Source: Rhodospira trueperi | GTDB lineage: Bacteria > Pseudomonadota > Alphaproteobacteria > Rhodospirillales > Rhodospirillaceae | DNA length: 64,000 nt | Reading direction: 5' to 3' | Assembly: GCF_900101965.1 (NCBI RefSeq) | Contig: NZ_FNAP01000001.1 | Span: 62,001 to 126,000 of the forward strand | Shown here: piece after piece, positions 1 to 8,248 of the stretch | How the letters are laid out: each line of letters opens with the position of its first letter | How positions within the stretch are numbered: position 1 is the stretch's first letter | Translations under genes and position numbers: made by a program | The notes under the pieces: model-generated | What the model was told of the DNA's origin: nothing | Seen by the model: the letters and a program-made list of their open reading frames with translations, nothing else | Databases searched by the model: none

Positions 1-1078
1 TCACGATCAGGCCCGACGGCTCCATGAATTGGCCGCCGATCAGCAGGATGATGTTGACGATGATCAGGAACATGATCGGCCCCAGGCCGGCGCTCAGCAT
101 GGCCTCGGCGATCATCTGGGGAATGCGTTCCTCGGTCAGCACATGCTTCAGGATCAGCGCATTGGCGATGATGAACATCAGCATGATGGTCAGCTTGCCG
201 GCCTCATAGAGGGCGTGCTGGGTATCCTTGTGCCACAGCACGCTGAGGGCCTTCCACGGGATCAGGTGTTTCGGACCCAGGCCGTGGGTGAACGGCCCCA
301 TGTCCCGGTAGATGAAGTTGGCGATCAGGAACGCGTAGACGGCGGCGACGGCGGCCGCCTCGGTGGGGGTGAAGACACCGCCATAGATGCCGCCCAGGAT
401 GATGACGATCAGGAACAGGCCCCAGGCTGCGTCGCGGGCGGAGGCCACGACTTCCCACCAGCCGGCCCAGTTCTGCGCCGGCAGGTTGCGGATGCGGGCG
501 ATGATATAGATGCCGATCATCAGCATGAGGCCGGCGATCAATCCCGGGATCACCCCGGCCAGGAACATGCGGCCGACGGAGACATCCACAGACGCGGCGT
601 AGACCACCATCACGATGGACGGCGGGATCAGGATGCCCAACGTGCCGGCGTTCGCGATGACGCCGGCGGCGAAGTCACGCGTATACCCCACTTGGCGCAT
701 GCCGGCGATGACGATGGTTCCGATGGCCACCACGGTCGCCGGTGACGAGCCCGACAGCGCCGCGAACAGCATGCAGGCGAACACGCCGGCCATGGCCAGC
801 CCACCCTTGAAGTGGCCGACGCAGGCGATGGCGAAGCGGATGATGCGCCGGGCCACGCCGCCGGTGGACATGAAGGCCGACGCCAGAATGAAGAACGGGA
901 TGGCGAGAAGCGTGTAATGGCCATCGAAGGCGGAAAAAAGGGTCTGGGCGATGGAGCCCAGCGAGGCTTCGGAATAGACCAGCAGGAAGATGGTGCTGGA
1001 CAGGCCGAGCGACACGGCGATCGGCACGCCGATGAGCATGAAGCCGATCACCATCACGAACAGAAGGACGACGGACAT
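1..1078 (-). CDS. dctM: TRAP transporter large permease DctM (3' end beyond window)
   Basis: Large membrane subunit of a tripartite ATP-independent periplasmic transporter. It carries the Na+- or H+-coupled translocation pathway for an organic acid delivered by DctP. The ATG at 1078 gives MSVVLLFVMVIGFMLIG and about 359 codons are visible, against roughly 425 for the family, so the C-terminus lies beyond base 1. The frame is a run of hydrophobic helices and contains the family-typical stretches SGSSPATVVAIG and GTLGILIPPSIVMVV. It starts 4 nt after the dctQ stop, so the two are very likely co-translated. Substrate cannot be read from this subunit. Confidence 0.93.
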   Translation of the reverse strand, partial: MSVVLLFVMVIGFMLIGVPIAVSLGLSSTIFLLVYSEASLGSIAQTLFSAFDGHYTLLAIPFFILASAFMSTGGVARRIIRFAIACVGHFKGGLAMAGVFACMLFAALSGSSPATVVAIGTIVIAGMRQVGYTRDFAAGVIANAGTLGILIPPSIVMVVYAASVDVSVGRMFLAGVIPGLIAGLMLMIGIYIIARIRNLPAQNWAGWWEVVASARDAAWGLFLIVIILGGIYGGVFTPTEAAAVAAVYAFLIANFIYRDMGPFTHGLGPKHLIPWKALSVLWHKDTQHALYEAGKLTIMLMFIIANALILKHVLTEERIPQMIAEAMLSAGLGPIMFLIIVNIILLIGGQFMEPSGLIV

Positions 1079-1082
1079 GGCC

Positions 1083-1754
1083 TCAGCCCTCCCTGTCGCG
1101 GCTTGGGGACGGCGGGGCATTCGTTTCGCTGTCGCCGGTCTCGAGGGCCATCTGTGCCGCCATGTCTTCGGTCTCGGCCTCGTGACTGGCGATCAGCATG
1201 TGTCGGCGGTCGGTCATGATTTCCCAGCCCGCCTGGAGGAAGCGCAGCGTCAGCAGAAATAGACCGAGGGGGAGTACCGCGTAGGGAATGAATCGCGGCA
1301 TTTTTTCGTACTCTTCCCCATAATTGAACAGGTCGGCCATCAGGCCGGGGAAGAAAAACATCGGAATATCGTTAACCTCGTACCAGGATTGCTTAGTGGC
1401 AAACGGCCACCAGTACTGAAACGCGCCGATCAACAACAGGATGCTGAAGGTCAAGCACAGCCCTACCGTCAGCAGAATCATGGCTTTCCGCAAGCCGGCG
1501 GGCAGGAGGTTCAGGATCAGGTCGACCCCGATGTGGGCCGAGATCTTAACGCCGTGCGAGGCGCCCAGCAGCACCAGCCAAGCGAACAGGAAGACCGTGG
1601 TCTCCAGCGCCCAGAGGACGTTCGAGTTAAAAACGTAGCGCGCCACCACGTTCGCGAAGGTCACCAACGTCATCAGACCGAGCACGGTGGCGATGCCAAC
1701 CCGCTCGATGGTGTCGATGAGGCTGGTCGGCCGATCCGCCGCCGTTCCCTGCAT
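1083..1754 (-). CDS. dctQ: TRAP transporter small permease DctQ
   Basis: Four-helix membrane subunit that pairs with DctM in a TRAP transporter. The frame is open further upstream to 1808, but the ATG at 1754 is preceded by a strong AGGGGAGGA ribosome-binding site at good spacing and is chosen here (223 aa, MQGTAADRPTSLIDTIERVG). Hydrophobic segments follow, including VLGLMTLVTFANVVARYVF and MILLTVGLCLTFSILLLI. The conserved N-terminal pattern of a first helix ending in NVVARYVF and then W..E is typical of DctQ. The C-terminal tail from about residue 180 is hydrophilic and longer than average. It lies between dctP and dctM in the usual dctPQM order. Confidence 0.92.
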   Translation of the reverse strand: MQGTAADRPTSLIDTIERVGIATVLGLMTLVTFANVVARYVFNSNVLWALETTVFLFAWLVLLGASHGVKISAHIGVDLILNLLPAGLRKAMILLTVGLCLTFSILLLIGAFQYWWPFATKQSWYEVNDIPMFFFPGLMADLFNYGEEYEKMPRFIPYAVLPLGLFLLTLRFLQAGWEIMTDRRHMLIASHEAETEDMAAQMALETGDSETNAPPSPSRDREG

Positions 1755-1830
1755 GGCCGCGTCCTCCCCTTGGTCGGGGACGATTCGAGGGTCCCCTTCA
1801 TTTTGCATCGCAGCACATCGTTCCGCCCAA

Positions 1831-1874
1831 CGTGACAGTGGCCCGGCTGTCGGGCCAGGCCACCGGTTGTCACG
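1831..1874 (-). promoter_or_regulatory. Nested intercistronic hairpin between dctP and dctQ
   Basis: Outer arms CGTGACA (1831-1837) and TGTCACG (1868-1874) enclose inner arms TGGCCCG (1839-1845) and CGGGCCA (1851-1857). It lies immediately after dctP and has no U-run. Intercistronic hairpins placed after a binding-protein gene commonly protect its message from 3' decay and raise its level over the permease genes. That role is inferred here. Confidence 0.55.
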
Positions 1875-1889
1875 GACGTCGGGTGTTGC

Positions 1890-2906
1890 TTACTCGGCGT
1901 CGTTCGTCGCCACGGCGGCGTCGAGCAGATCCTGTCCGATGTCATCCACGAACTGCTCCCACACAGGCTTCATGGCCTCGACCCACTGGGCACGTTGCTC
2001 GGGGGTCAGCGTGCGCACGGTGCCGCCGGCTTCGACGATCAGGTCCTTGTTGCGCTGGTTGACCGCATAGGACTCGGCGTTACGGGTCTCGGTGACTTCC
2101 TGAAGGATGGTCAGAAACTGGTCACGCACCTCGGGCTCCAGACTGTCCAGCCACTCGGTGGAGGTCACGACCAGATAATCGAGAATGCCGTGGTTGGTTT
2201 CGGTGATGCCGTCCTGCACCTCGAAGAACTTCTGACCGTAGATATTGGACCAGGTGTTTTCCTGGCCGTCCACGACGCCCTGCTGCAGCGCGCCGTACAC
2301 CTCGGAGAAGGCCATCTTCTGCGGGTTGGCGCCCAGGGCCTCGAACTGCGCCTGGAGCACGTCGGATTGCTGGATGCGGAACTTCAGCCCCTTGGCGTCC
2401 TCGGGGACCAGCAGCGGCCGGTTGGCAGACATCTGCTTCATGCCGTTGTGCCAGAAAGCGAGGCCCTGAAGACCCCGGCGCTGCATCGAATCCAGCATCG
2501 CCTGACCGTGCTCGGACGTCTGGAAGCGGTTGACGGCGTTGATATCCTCGAACACGAACGGCAGGTCAAACAGGCGGAACTGCTTGGTGAACTTCTCGAA
2601 CTTCGACAGCGAGGGCGCGGCGAGCTGGACGTCACCGGCCAGCATGGCCTCCAGCACCTTGTCGTCATTGTACAGGGTCGAGTTCGGGTAGACCTCCATA
2701 CAGGCCGTGCCGTCCATTTCGGCGTTCACCCGCTCCGCCAACAGCGACGCGGCGATGCCCTTGGGGTGCTTGTCGGTGTTGGTGACGTGGCTGAACTTGA
2801 TGACGATCTCGCCATCGTCGCAGGCCGCCGAGGCGACGGCCGGGGCGGTCAGGGCTAAGCCCAGGGCGACGCCGGCGGTGGCCAGGGTGGTGGCGAACTG
2901 TTTCAT
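1890..2906 (-). CDS. dctP: TRAP transporter periplasmic solute-binding protein DctP
   Basis: Periplasmic binding protein (338 aa) that captures the substrate and hands it to DctQM. A signal peptide occupies about residues 1-27 (MKQFATTLATAGVALGLALT, cleavage near VASA/A). Family landmarks follow: FSHVTNTDKHPKG at the start of the mature protein, GLKFRIQQSD with the arginine that normally binds the substrate carboxylate, and NTWSNIYGQKFFEVQDG. This pattern is closest to C4-dicarboxylate-type DctP proteins, but substrate assignment is inference. The GGGAGGGAC ribosome-binding site precedes the ATG. It is the first gene of the dctPQM unit. Confidence 0.94.
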   Translation of the reverse strand: MKQFATTLATAGVALGLALTAPAVASAACDDGEIVIKFSHVTNTDKHPKGIAASLLAERVNAEMDGTACMEVYPNSTLYNDDKVLEAMLAGDVQLAAPSLSKFEKFTKQFRLFDLPFVFEDINAVNRFQTSEHGQAMLDSMQRRGLQGLAFWHNGMKQMSANRPLLVPEDAKGLKFRIQQSDVLQAQFEALGANPQKMAFSEVYGALQQGVVDGQENTWSNIYGQKFFEVQDGITETNHGILDYLVVTSTEWLDSLEPEVRDQFLTILQEVTETRNAESYAVNQRNKDLIVEAGGTVRTLTPEQRAQWVEAMKPVWEQFVDDIGQDLLDAAVATNDAE

Positions 2907-3223
2907 GAGGTTGTCCCTCCCTCGGGTTTCTATGTCTCGGGCGTTTCTGAACGGGCGATGGCACGTCAGCCGTCAGTACGCTGGTTTGATGGATGACGCG
3001 TCATGTCCGATTGGCACGATCAGAGTCGTCATGCTCCGGCTTTTCTCCATCCGGCGCGGATGAAAACCGAAACAGAGCGTTACAATAATGTTGTTGCGTG
3101 ATGTGGGAAAGCAAGGATCTGTCTCTCGGCGCGGGTTTCCGACCATCTTCGTCATGAATACGGGCCGGAACCGGCAGGCGGCGGCCCGAAGGCCAACCGC
3201 CCGTCGAATCGCCTCGGCCCGTC
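2907..3223. other. Intergenic region upstream of dctP with a palindromic operator candidate
   Basis: This 317-bp gene-free stretch lies between dctP and the large exported protein gene, both on the minus strand. It holds a perfect 12-bp palindrome ATGACGCGTCAT (2993-3004), a plausible regulator site for the TRAP operon. An AT-richer patch near 3070-3095 contains a poor minus-strand promoter match (TTGCTT, 18 nt, CATTAT). I see no convincing sigma-54 site and no rho-independent terminator. Confidence 0.35.
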
Positions 3224-5662
3224 CTATTGGCGCTGTTGTTTGCGTTCGGCCTTGTCGTCATCCGGCGTTTGCGGTCCCATCGGCGCGGTCCCGGGCCCCT
3301 GACCCGGCCCTGGGGGCGCCTGCATCAGCAGGGCGCCGATGGGCGTGCCGTTGACCAACGCGCCCTCGGTCGGGGACAGCTCAATGTCGTAGACGTGCGT
3401 GTTCGGCCCTCCGGCCCGACCCATGCCGCGCAGCCCCAGCAGGACGATCAGCGGTTCCTGAAGGGCGGGGTTGTCGCGGACCTGTTCCTGCAACAGGGTC
3501 ATGGCCCGGTCCAGGTCGCGCACGACCAGGGACATGCCGCCATCGACGCCCTCCGGGCCCGGCTCGCGCAGGGTGACATCACCCTCGCCCTGGATCCCGA
3601 GAGAGGGCGCGTCGACCGCCAGCGATTCCAGGGTCAGGGATGGTTGGTGCACCGAAAGCATGGCCATCAGGGCCTGTTCCATGGCCCGATCCGCCGCCAG
3701 CGGGTCGGCCGGCGTCATCATGCCCTGGCGGACCAGACCGGGCACGGGCAACGAGGCGCCCCGCAGGACCAGCGACGCCGTTTGCGGAATCAGGTCCTGG
3801 GGCATCGTGCGGGCGGCCATCTGGCCAAGGTCGAGGCCGCCCATCTCGAATGTCAGCCGGGCATCGGCCACCGGGTCGCCGGGCTCGGCGCTTTCCAGTT
3901 CAAAGAAAAGGTCCGCCGAACCCAGCCCCCCCATGGGCCGCATTTCGGTGCCCAGGGCAATCCCCTCAAGATTGATCGTGAGCTGTCCGCCGGCGACGGT
4001 CATCGAGTCGGCGAGGGCGGCGACGGCCTGCGGATCGGGAGCGCCGGTGGGACTGTCGGCCGATTGGATGAACAGAACGACCAGTTCCCGCAGCGCCCTC
4101 AGATCCAGGTCGCGGGTTTGGCTGTCCAGCGTCGCGGAGCCCACGCTCCAAGGCATGCCGAGGCTCGGGTCGGTGACGGTCAGGCCCCGCACCATGATCG
4201 AACTCGGGCCGTCGAGCAGGCCGTCGGTCTTCTCTTCCCAGCCGCCGCTGATGGCGCCCTCGTTCAGGGAAAACACGGGCGTGCGTCCCTCTCGAACCGA
4301 CAGGCTGGACAGTCTGACGTCGGTTTCGGCCTTACCGATCTCCAGATCGCGGATCAATCCGATCATGTCGTCGAGCACGCGGGTTTCCATGTCTTGAGCC
4401 ATCTGCGGCGTGACTTTTTCCGGGTCCATCGGAATCTCAGAAGCCCATTCCATGGTTTCCGCCATGAAGCCGCGCAGGCGCGGCACATCCAGGCCTTCGC
4501 CCTCGAAGGTCATGCGCAGGGCTCCCAGATCGACCGCCATCGGCAGATCGGGGCCGCGCGTGCGCAGGCTGTCGAGCGCGAACGTCGAAGAGCCGTGGGC
4601 CGCCTCGTTGATCGGTTCGTCCATCTCGATGTCGTAGGTGATGCTTTCAATGGTGATCGACTCGTTGGGGGACAGGAAGATCTCGATGTCCTGGGCCGTG
4701 TTCTTTGAGAGATTATTGCCCAATTCGTTCTGCGCCATGACCCGGCCGACGACGGCGGTTGTTTCCTGGATCGGCGCGAGCCGGTCAGGCGAGGTCATGA
4801 GCGTAAGAACGTCCGTCCAGGCGCCGGGCACGCCATCATACGTGTTCTCACTGCGCAGGGTTCCGATGGACACGGTGGGATCATGCTGACCGCGCGCGAA
4901 GCCCAGGGCGTTTCCGTCGAGAGTGACGGTTGCTTCCAGGGTGCCGTCGTCGGCCATGCCGGAGCGCGTGCTGGCGGTCCCTTCGGCCAGCGTGATCCGC
5001 AGCGGGTCGCGCATGTCGTCCTCGACTTCCATCGACATCCCGCGCACCGTGATCTCGTCCTGCCCCATCGTGGGGAACTCGGGATTGATCTCTCCTTCAA
5101 GGTCCAGGGCCTCCATGGTCACCTCCGCGACCCGGGTCCCCTGATGGAAAATGACGATCGGCCCCGCCACCTTGGATTGGAACGTCACCCGACCTGCCGC
5201 GCCATTCGCGGCATCGACCAGGATATCGCCGAAGGCAATCGTGATCGGATCACCCGTGCTTGATCCGGCCAGCACCGTCAGGTCGGTGAACTGCACGCGG
5301 GCGCCGCCTTCCGGCAATTCCGTGGCCGTGATCGGACCGTCGGTGGCGATGATGTCGCCCTCGGTCAACGAGCCCAGCATCTTGATCATGCCGACGACGC
5401 GGGCCCGGACCAGTCGGGCGATGCGGCCGGTGTCCCGATCAGGGTCGAGCGACGGATCCAGCACGGGCAGGGGAGGCAGGTCCGCCGGCAGGGTCACGGA
5501 CTCGTCTGCGTGCGCCCGGGGCGGGGCTCCCGTGGCGGCAATGCCCAGGCTCAGGCCCACAACCAGGAGAGCCGACGCGACTCCCGGCCGAAGACGTGAA
5601 ACCGGTCGGGCGGGTTGGACGGATCCGGTGCGGCAACGGAGGAACGGAGCGGTGCGGCGCAT
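3224..5662 (-). CDS. Large exported protein of unknown family
   Basis: I do not recognise a family with confidence. The ATG at 5662 has an AAGGGGG ribosome-binding site and gives an 812-aa protein; a TTG two codons upstream is less likely. The N-terminus carries a basic region, a hydrophobic core (ASALLVVGLSLGIAATGA) and a likely signal peptidase site after RAHA, so the protein is probably periplasmic or outer-membrane associated. The mature part has no further membrane helix. It alternates short beta-like stretches and acidic loops, with recurring phrases of the form ITATELPEGGARVQFTDL and LTINLEGIALG. The C-terminus ends in a Pro/Gly and Lys/Gln-rich tail. The style recalls alphaproteobacterial DUF2125/DUF945-like envelope proteins, but this is only a resemblance. 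It stands alone between the TRAP and ABC genes. Confidence 0.8.
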   Translation of the reverse strand: MRRTAPFLRCRTGSVQPARPVSRLRPGVASALLVVGLSLGIAATGAPPRAHADESVTLPADLPPLPVLDPSLDPDRDTGRIARLVRARVVGMIKMLGSLTEGDIIATDGPITATELPEGGARVQFTDLTVLAGSSTGDPITIAFGDILVDAANGAAGRVTFQSKVAGPIVIFHQGTRVAEVTMEALDLEGEINPEFPTMGQDEITVRGMSMEVEDDMRDPLRITLAEGTASTRSGMADDGTLEATVTLDGNALGFARGQHDPTVSIGTLRSENTYDGVPGAWTDVLTLMTSPDRLAPIQETTAVVGRVMAQNELGNNLSKNTAQDIEIFLSPNESITIESITYDIEMDEPINEAAHGSSTFALDSLRTRGPDLPMAVDLGALRMTFEGEGLDVPRLRGFMAETMEWASEIPMDPEKVTPQMAQDMETRVLDDMIGLIRDLEIGKAETDVRLSSLSVREGRTPVFSLNEGAISGGWEEKTDGLLDGPSSIMVRGLTVTDPSLGMPWSVGSATLDSQTRDLDLRALRELVVLFIQSADSPTGAPDPQAVAALADSMTVAGGQLTINLEGIALGTEMRPMGGLGSADLFFELESAEPGDPVADARLTFEMGGLDLGQMAARTMPQDLIPQTASLVLRGASLPVPGLVRQGMMTPADPLAADRAMEQALMAMLSVHQPSLTLESLAVDAPSLGIQGEGDVTLREPGPEGVDGGMSLVVRDLDRAMTLLQEQVRDNPALQEPLIVLLGLRGMGRAGGPNTHVYDIELSPTEGALVNGTPIGALLMQAPPGPGQGPGTAPMGPQTPDDDKAERKQQRQ

Positions 5663-5774
5663 GGGCAACCCCCTTTGGAATCGCGGCGTCCGCGAGCGGA
5701 CGACCGCCGGATGGGGTGCATGGTAACCCGGTCTCTCCGGTAGGCCAATGACCGGTGCCCGGATTCTCGCCGGC

Positions 5775-7652
5775 TCAGGCGTTGGTCGGGCGTGCCAGTT
5801 CGTGATCGGTGTCGGGGTCGCGTGCCGCCTGCTCCAGTCGCGCTTCCAGCGCCTGGGTCTCCTGCTGCTTGTGCCACAGCGCGGCGTAGCGGCCGCCCAG
5901 GGCCAGAAGCTCCTGGTGGGTGCCGGACTCGGCGACGCGGCCCTCGTCCAGCACGACGATGCGGTCGGCGTCGATCACCGTCGACAGGCGGTGGGCGATG
6001 ACCAGGGTGGTGCGTCCGGACGAGACCTGCCGCAGCGCCGCCTGAATGTCTTTTTCCGTATGACTGTCGAGCTGGCTGGTGGCCTCGTCGAACAGCAGGA
6101 TGGCCGGGTCCTTGAGGATCGTCCGCGCGATGGCCACACGCTGTTTCTCACCGCCCGACAGCTTCAGGCCGCGCTCGCCGACCATGGTGTCATACCCGGC
6201 GGGCAACATGCGGACGAAGTCGTGCAGCGATGCCAGCTTGGCCGCCCGCTCGATCTCGTGCTGGTCAGCCGCAGGATTGCCGTAGGCGATGTTATAGCCG
6301 ATGGAGTCGTTGAACAGCACCGTGTCCTGCGGCACCACGCCGATGGCCCGGCGCAACGACGCCTGGGTGATCTCGCGCACGTCCTGACCGTCGATGGTCA
6401 CGCATCCGTCGGTGACGTCGTAGAAGCGGTACAACAGGCGGCCGATGGTGCTCTTGCCGGCGCCGGAGGGACCGACGATGGCCACCGTACGCCCGGCCGG
6501 CACCTCCAGGTCGATGCCGCGCAGCACGTCGCGGTCCGGCCCATAGGCGAAGCGCACCCGCTCGAAGCGGATGGTGCCGCCGGTCACCGTCAGGTCGGGC
6601 GAGTCCGGCTTGTCGGCGATCTCGGGCGGCTGGTCGCGTAGCGAGAACATGATCTCCATGTCCACCAACGCCTGCCGGATCTCGCGGTAGACCATGCCGA
6701 GGAAGTTCAGCGGGATCGACAACTGCATCAGGTAGGTGTTCACCAGCACGAAGTCGCCCGGCGTCATGGTGCCGGCGACGATGCCGCGCCCGGCCATGGC
6801 CATGATCACCACTAGGCCGGCGGCGATGACGGCGCCCTGGCCGATGTTCAGCACCGACAGCGAGCTGTGCGACTTGACGGCGGCGTTCTCGTAGGCCGTC
6901 AGGGCGCGGTCGAAGCGGCGCGCCTCGTGCTCCTCGTTGCCGAAGTACTTGACGGTCTCATAGTTCAGCAGGCTGTCGATGGCCTTGGTGTTGGCCTCGG
7001 CGTCGTGCTGGTTCATGGTGCGCCGGAACTCCAGCCGCCACGTGGTCACGGCCAGGGTCCAGGCGATGTACAGCGCGATGGTGACGACGATGGCGGCGGC
7101 GAAGGTCCAGTCGAACATCCACCACAGGATGCCGCAGACCATCACCAGTTCGATGACCGCCGGCCCGGCCCGAAACGCGAACAGCCGCAGCACGATCTCG
7201 ATGCCGCGCGTGCCGCGCTCGATCACGCGCGACAGGCCGCCGGTTTGTCGGTCCATGTGAAAGCGCAGCGACAGCGCGTGCAGGTGGCGGAAGGTGTCCA
7301 GGCCGACCACGTGCATGGCGCGCTCGACCACCCGGGCGAACACCAGGTCGCGCAGTTCGTTGAACAGGATGACGCTGACACGGGCGAGGCCGTAGGCGAG
7401 GATGGCCAGGATGGGCACCGCCGCGATGGTCGTCGGCACCGACAGGGCGTCGACCGCATCCTTGTAGAAGATCGGCACCGTGACCGTTGCCACCTTGGCC
7501 AGCAGCAGCAGCACCATCGAGGCGACCATGCGCGCCTTCAGGCGCGGCTCGCCCTTCGGCCACAGGTGCGGCAGCAACCGGCGCAGCACCCGCCCGTCCC
7601 CCCGGATGCCGTCGGGCGTCTCGGGGGGCATCTCGGTCGAGCGTTTTCTCAC
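5775..7652 (-). CDS. Atm1-type ABC exporter (fused permease-ATPase)
   Basis: Half-transporter of 625 aa with an N-terminal six-helix ABC membrane domain (about residues 25-340) and a C-terminal ATPase. Walker A GPSGAGKST lies near residue 393, the signature LSGGEKQR near 497, Walker B ILLFDEATSQLD near 520 and the switch histidine in IAHRLSTV. The opening (RRLLPHLWPKGEPRLKARM), the YFGNEEHEARRFD segment and the length match the Atm1/ABCB7 group. Those proteins export glutathione conjugates or related sulfur compounds and support Fe-S or heavy-metal homeostasis. The first codon is GTG at 7652; an ATG at 7631 is an alternative. No Fe-S biogenesis gene is adjacent. Confidence 0.9.
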   Translation of the reverse strand: MRKRSTEMPPETPDGIRGDGRVLRRLLPHLWPKGEPRLKARMVASMVLLLLAKVATVTVPIFYKDAVDALSVPTTIAAVPILAILAYGLARVSVILFNELRDLVFARVVERAMHVVGLDTFRHLHALSLRFHMDRQTGGLSRVIERGTRGIEIVLRLFAFRAGPAVIELVMVCGILWWMFDWTFAAAIVVTIALYIAWTLAVTTWRLEFRRTMNQHDAEANTKAIDSLLNYETVKYFGNEEHEARRFDRALTAYENAAVKSHSSLSVLNIGQGAVIAAGLVVIMAMAGRGIVAGTMTPGDFVLVNTYLMQLSIPLNFLGMVYREIRQALVDMEIMFSLRDQPPEIADKPDSPDLTVTGGTIRFERVRFAYGPDRDVLRGIDLEVPAGRTVAIVGPSGAGKSTIGRLLYRFYDVTDGCVTIDGQDVREITQASLRRAIGVVPQDTVLFNDSIGYNIAYGNPAADQHEIERAAKLASLHDFVRMLPAGYDTMVGERGLKLSGGEKQRVAIARTILKDPAILLFDEATSQLDSHTEKDIQAALRQVSSGRTTLVIAHRLSTVIDADRIVVLDEGRVAESGTHQELLALGGRYAALWHKQQETQALEARLEQAARDPDTDHELARPTNA

Positions 7653-7804
7653 GGGCGGGGGCTCCGGACTGGACCGGCGGCAGGGGGTGTCGTCGGATGG
7701 GATGGTTGGTCTGACCTAAGGCATGGACGGCGCCGGTGCAAGGTGGGTCGGGCGCGCGACCCCGACCGTTCCGCTTGCCGATTGGGTGGGGGGCGCGGTG
7801 CGTG

Positions 7805-7830
7805 TGGACACAATGGACACAAGGACACGG
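7805..7830 (+). promoter_or_regulatory. Tandem TGGACACAA repeats before the AbrB-type gene
   Basis: Two perfect tandem 9-mers TGGACACAA (7805-7813 and 7814-7822) are followed by a partial third copy GGACACGG (7823-7830) that overlaps the expected ribosome-binding region of the next gene. AbrB/MazE-type proteins often bind direct repeats next to their own start, so autoregulation is a reasonable inference. Confidence 0.4.
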
Positions 7831-7832
7831 TG

Positions 7833-8222
7833 ATGGAACTCGCCCGGCTGACGGCCTCCGGCCGGATGACCCTTCCCAAGGCGATCCGCAAGGCCGCCGG
7901 CCTGCGCGGCGGGGAGACGCTGACGTTCGCCGTCGAGGGCGACCGCGTCATCGTGCGCAAGGCCACGCCGGACGACGAGACCTGGAGGGAGGCACTGTCC
8001 GCCACCCTGTCGGAATGGACGTCGCCCGAGGACGCGACCCGGCGTGGGCTTGAACACGGCCTTCAGCAGGGCCTTCAGCAGGGCCTGAAGGAAGGCGGGC
8101 AGGCGGTGATGCTGCGTCTGGCTTGGAACCTGTTGGATCTGGGTGTGCTGACGGACGAGCAGATCGCCAGGGCGACCGAACTGACCCTTGAGGAGGTGCG
8201 GGCACTCCGAGCGGCACAATAA
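7833..8222 (+). CDS. AbrB/MazE-type DNA-binding protein with Rpn-like C-terminal tail
   Basis: Small 129-aa protein. Residues 1-45 form a SpoVT/AbrB swapped-hairpin domain (LTASGRMTLPKAIRKAAGL, then GGETLTFAVEGDRVIVRK), as in MazE-like antitoxins. After a short linker, residues about 70-129 hold a GLEHGLQQGLQQGLKEGG repeat, a hydrophobic helix (MLRLAWNLLDLGVLTDEQI) and LTLEEVRALR. That tail is the usual C-terminus of Rpn/PD-(D/E)XK transposase-like nucleases, without their nuclease domain. No toxin gene is adjacent. The ATG at 7833 is chosen because the AbrB domain begins directly after it; the frame is open upstream only as an artefact. It could be a stand-alone regulator or a remnant of an antitoxin-like element. 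Confidence 0.82.
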   Translation: MELARLTASGRMTLPKAIRKAAGLRGGETLTFAVEGDRVIVRKATPDDETWREALSATLSEWTSPEDATRRGLEHGLQQGLQQGLKEGGQAVMLRLAWNLLDLGVLTDEQIARATELTLEEVRALRAAQ

Positions 8223-8230
8223 CTCCGCTT

Positions 8231-8247
8231 CCGGGCAACCGGTTTTT
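8231..8247 (+). terminator. Short GNRA-loop terminator after the AbrB-type gene
   Basis: CCGG (8231-8234), loop GCAA and CCGG (8239-8242) are followed by TTTTT (8243-8247). The stem is only 4 bp but is GC-pure with a stable tetraloop. It lies 9 nt past the stop and just before the convergent GT39 gene ends. Confidence 0.45.
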
Positions 8248-8248
8248 G

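Noticed and set aside
29..745. Plus-strand frame rich in Asp/His/Gln at the window start
   Set aside because: Antisense shadow of dctM.
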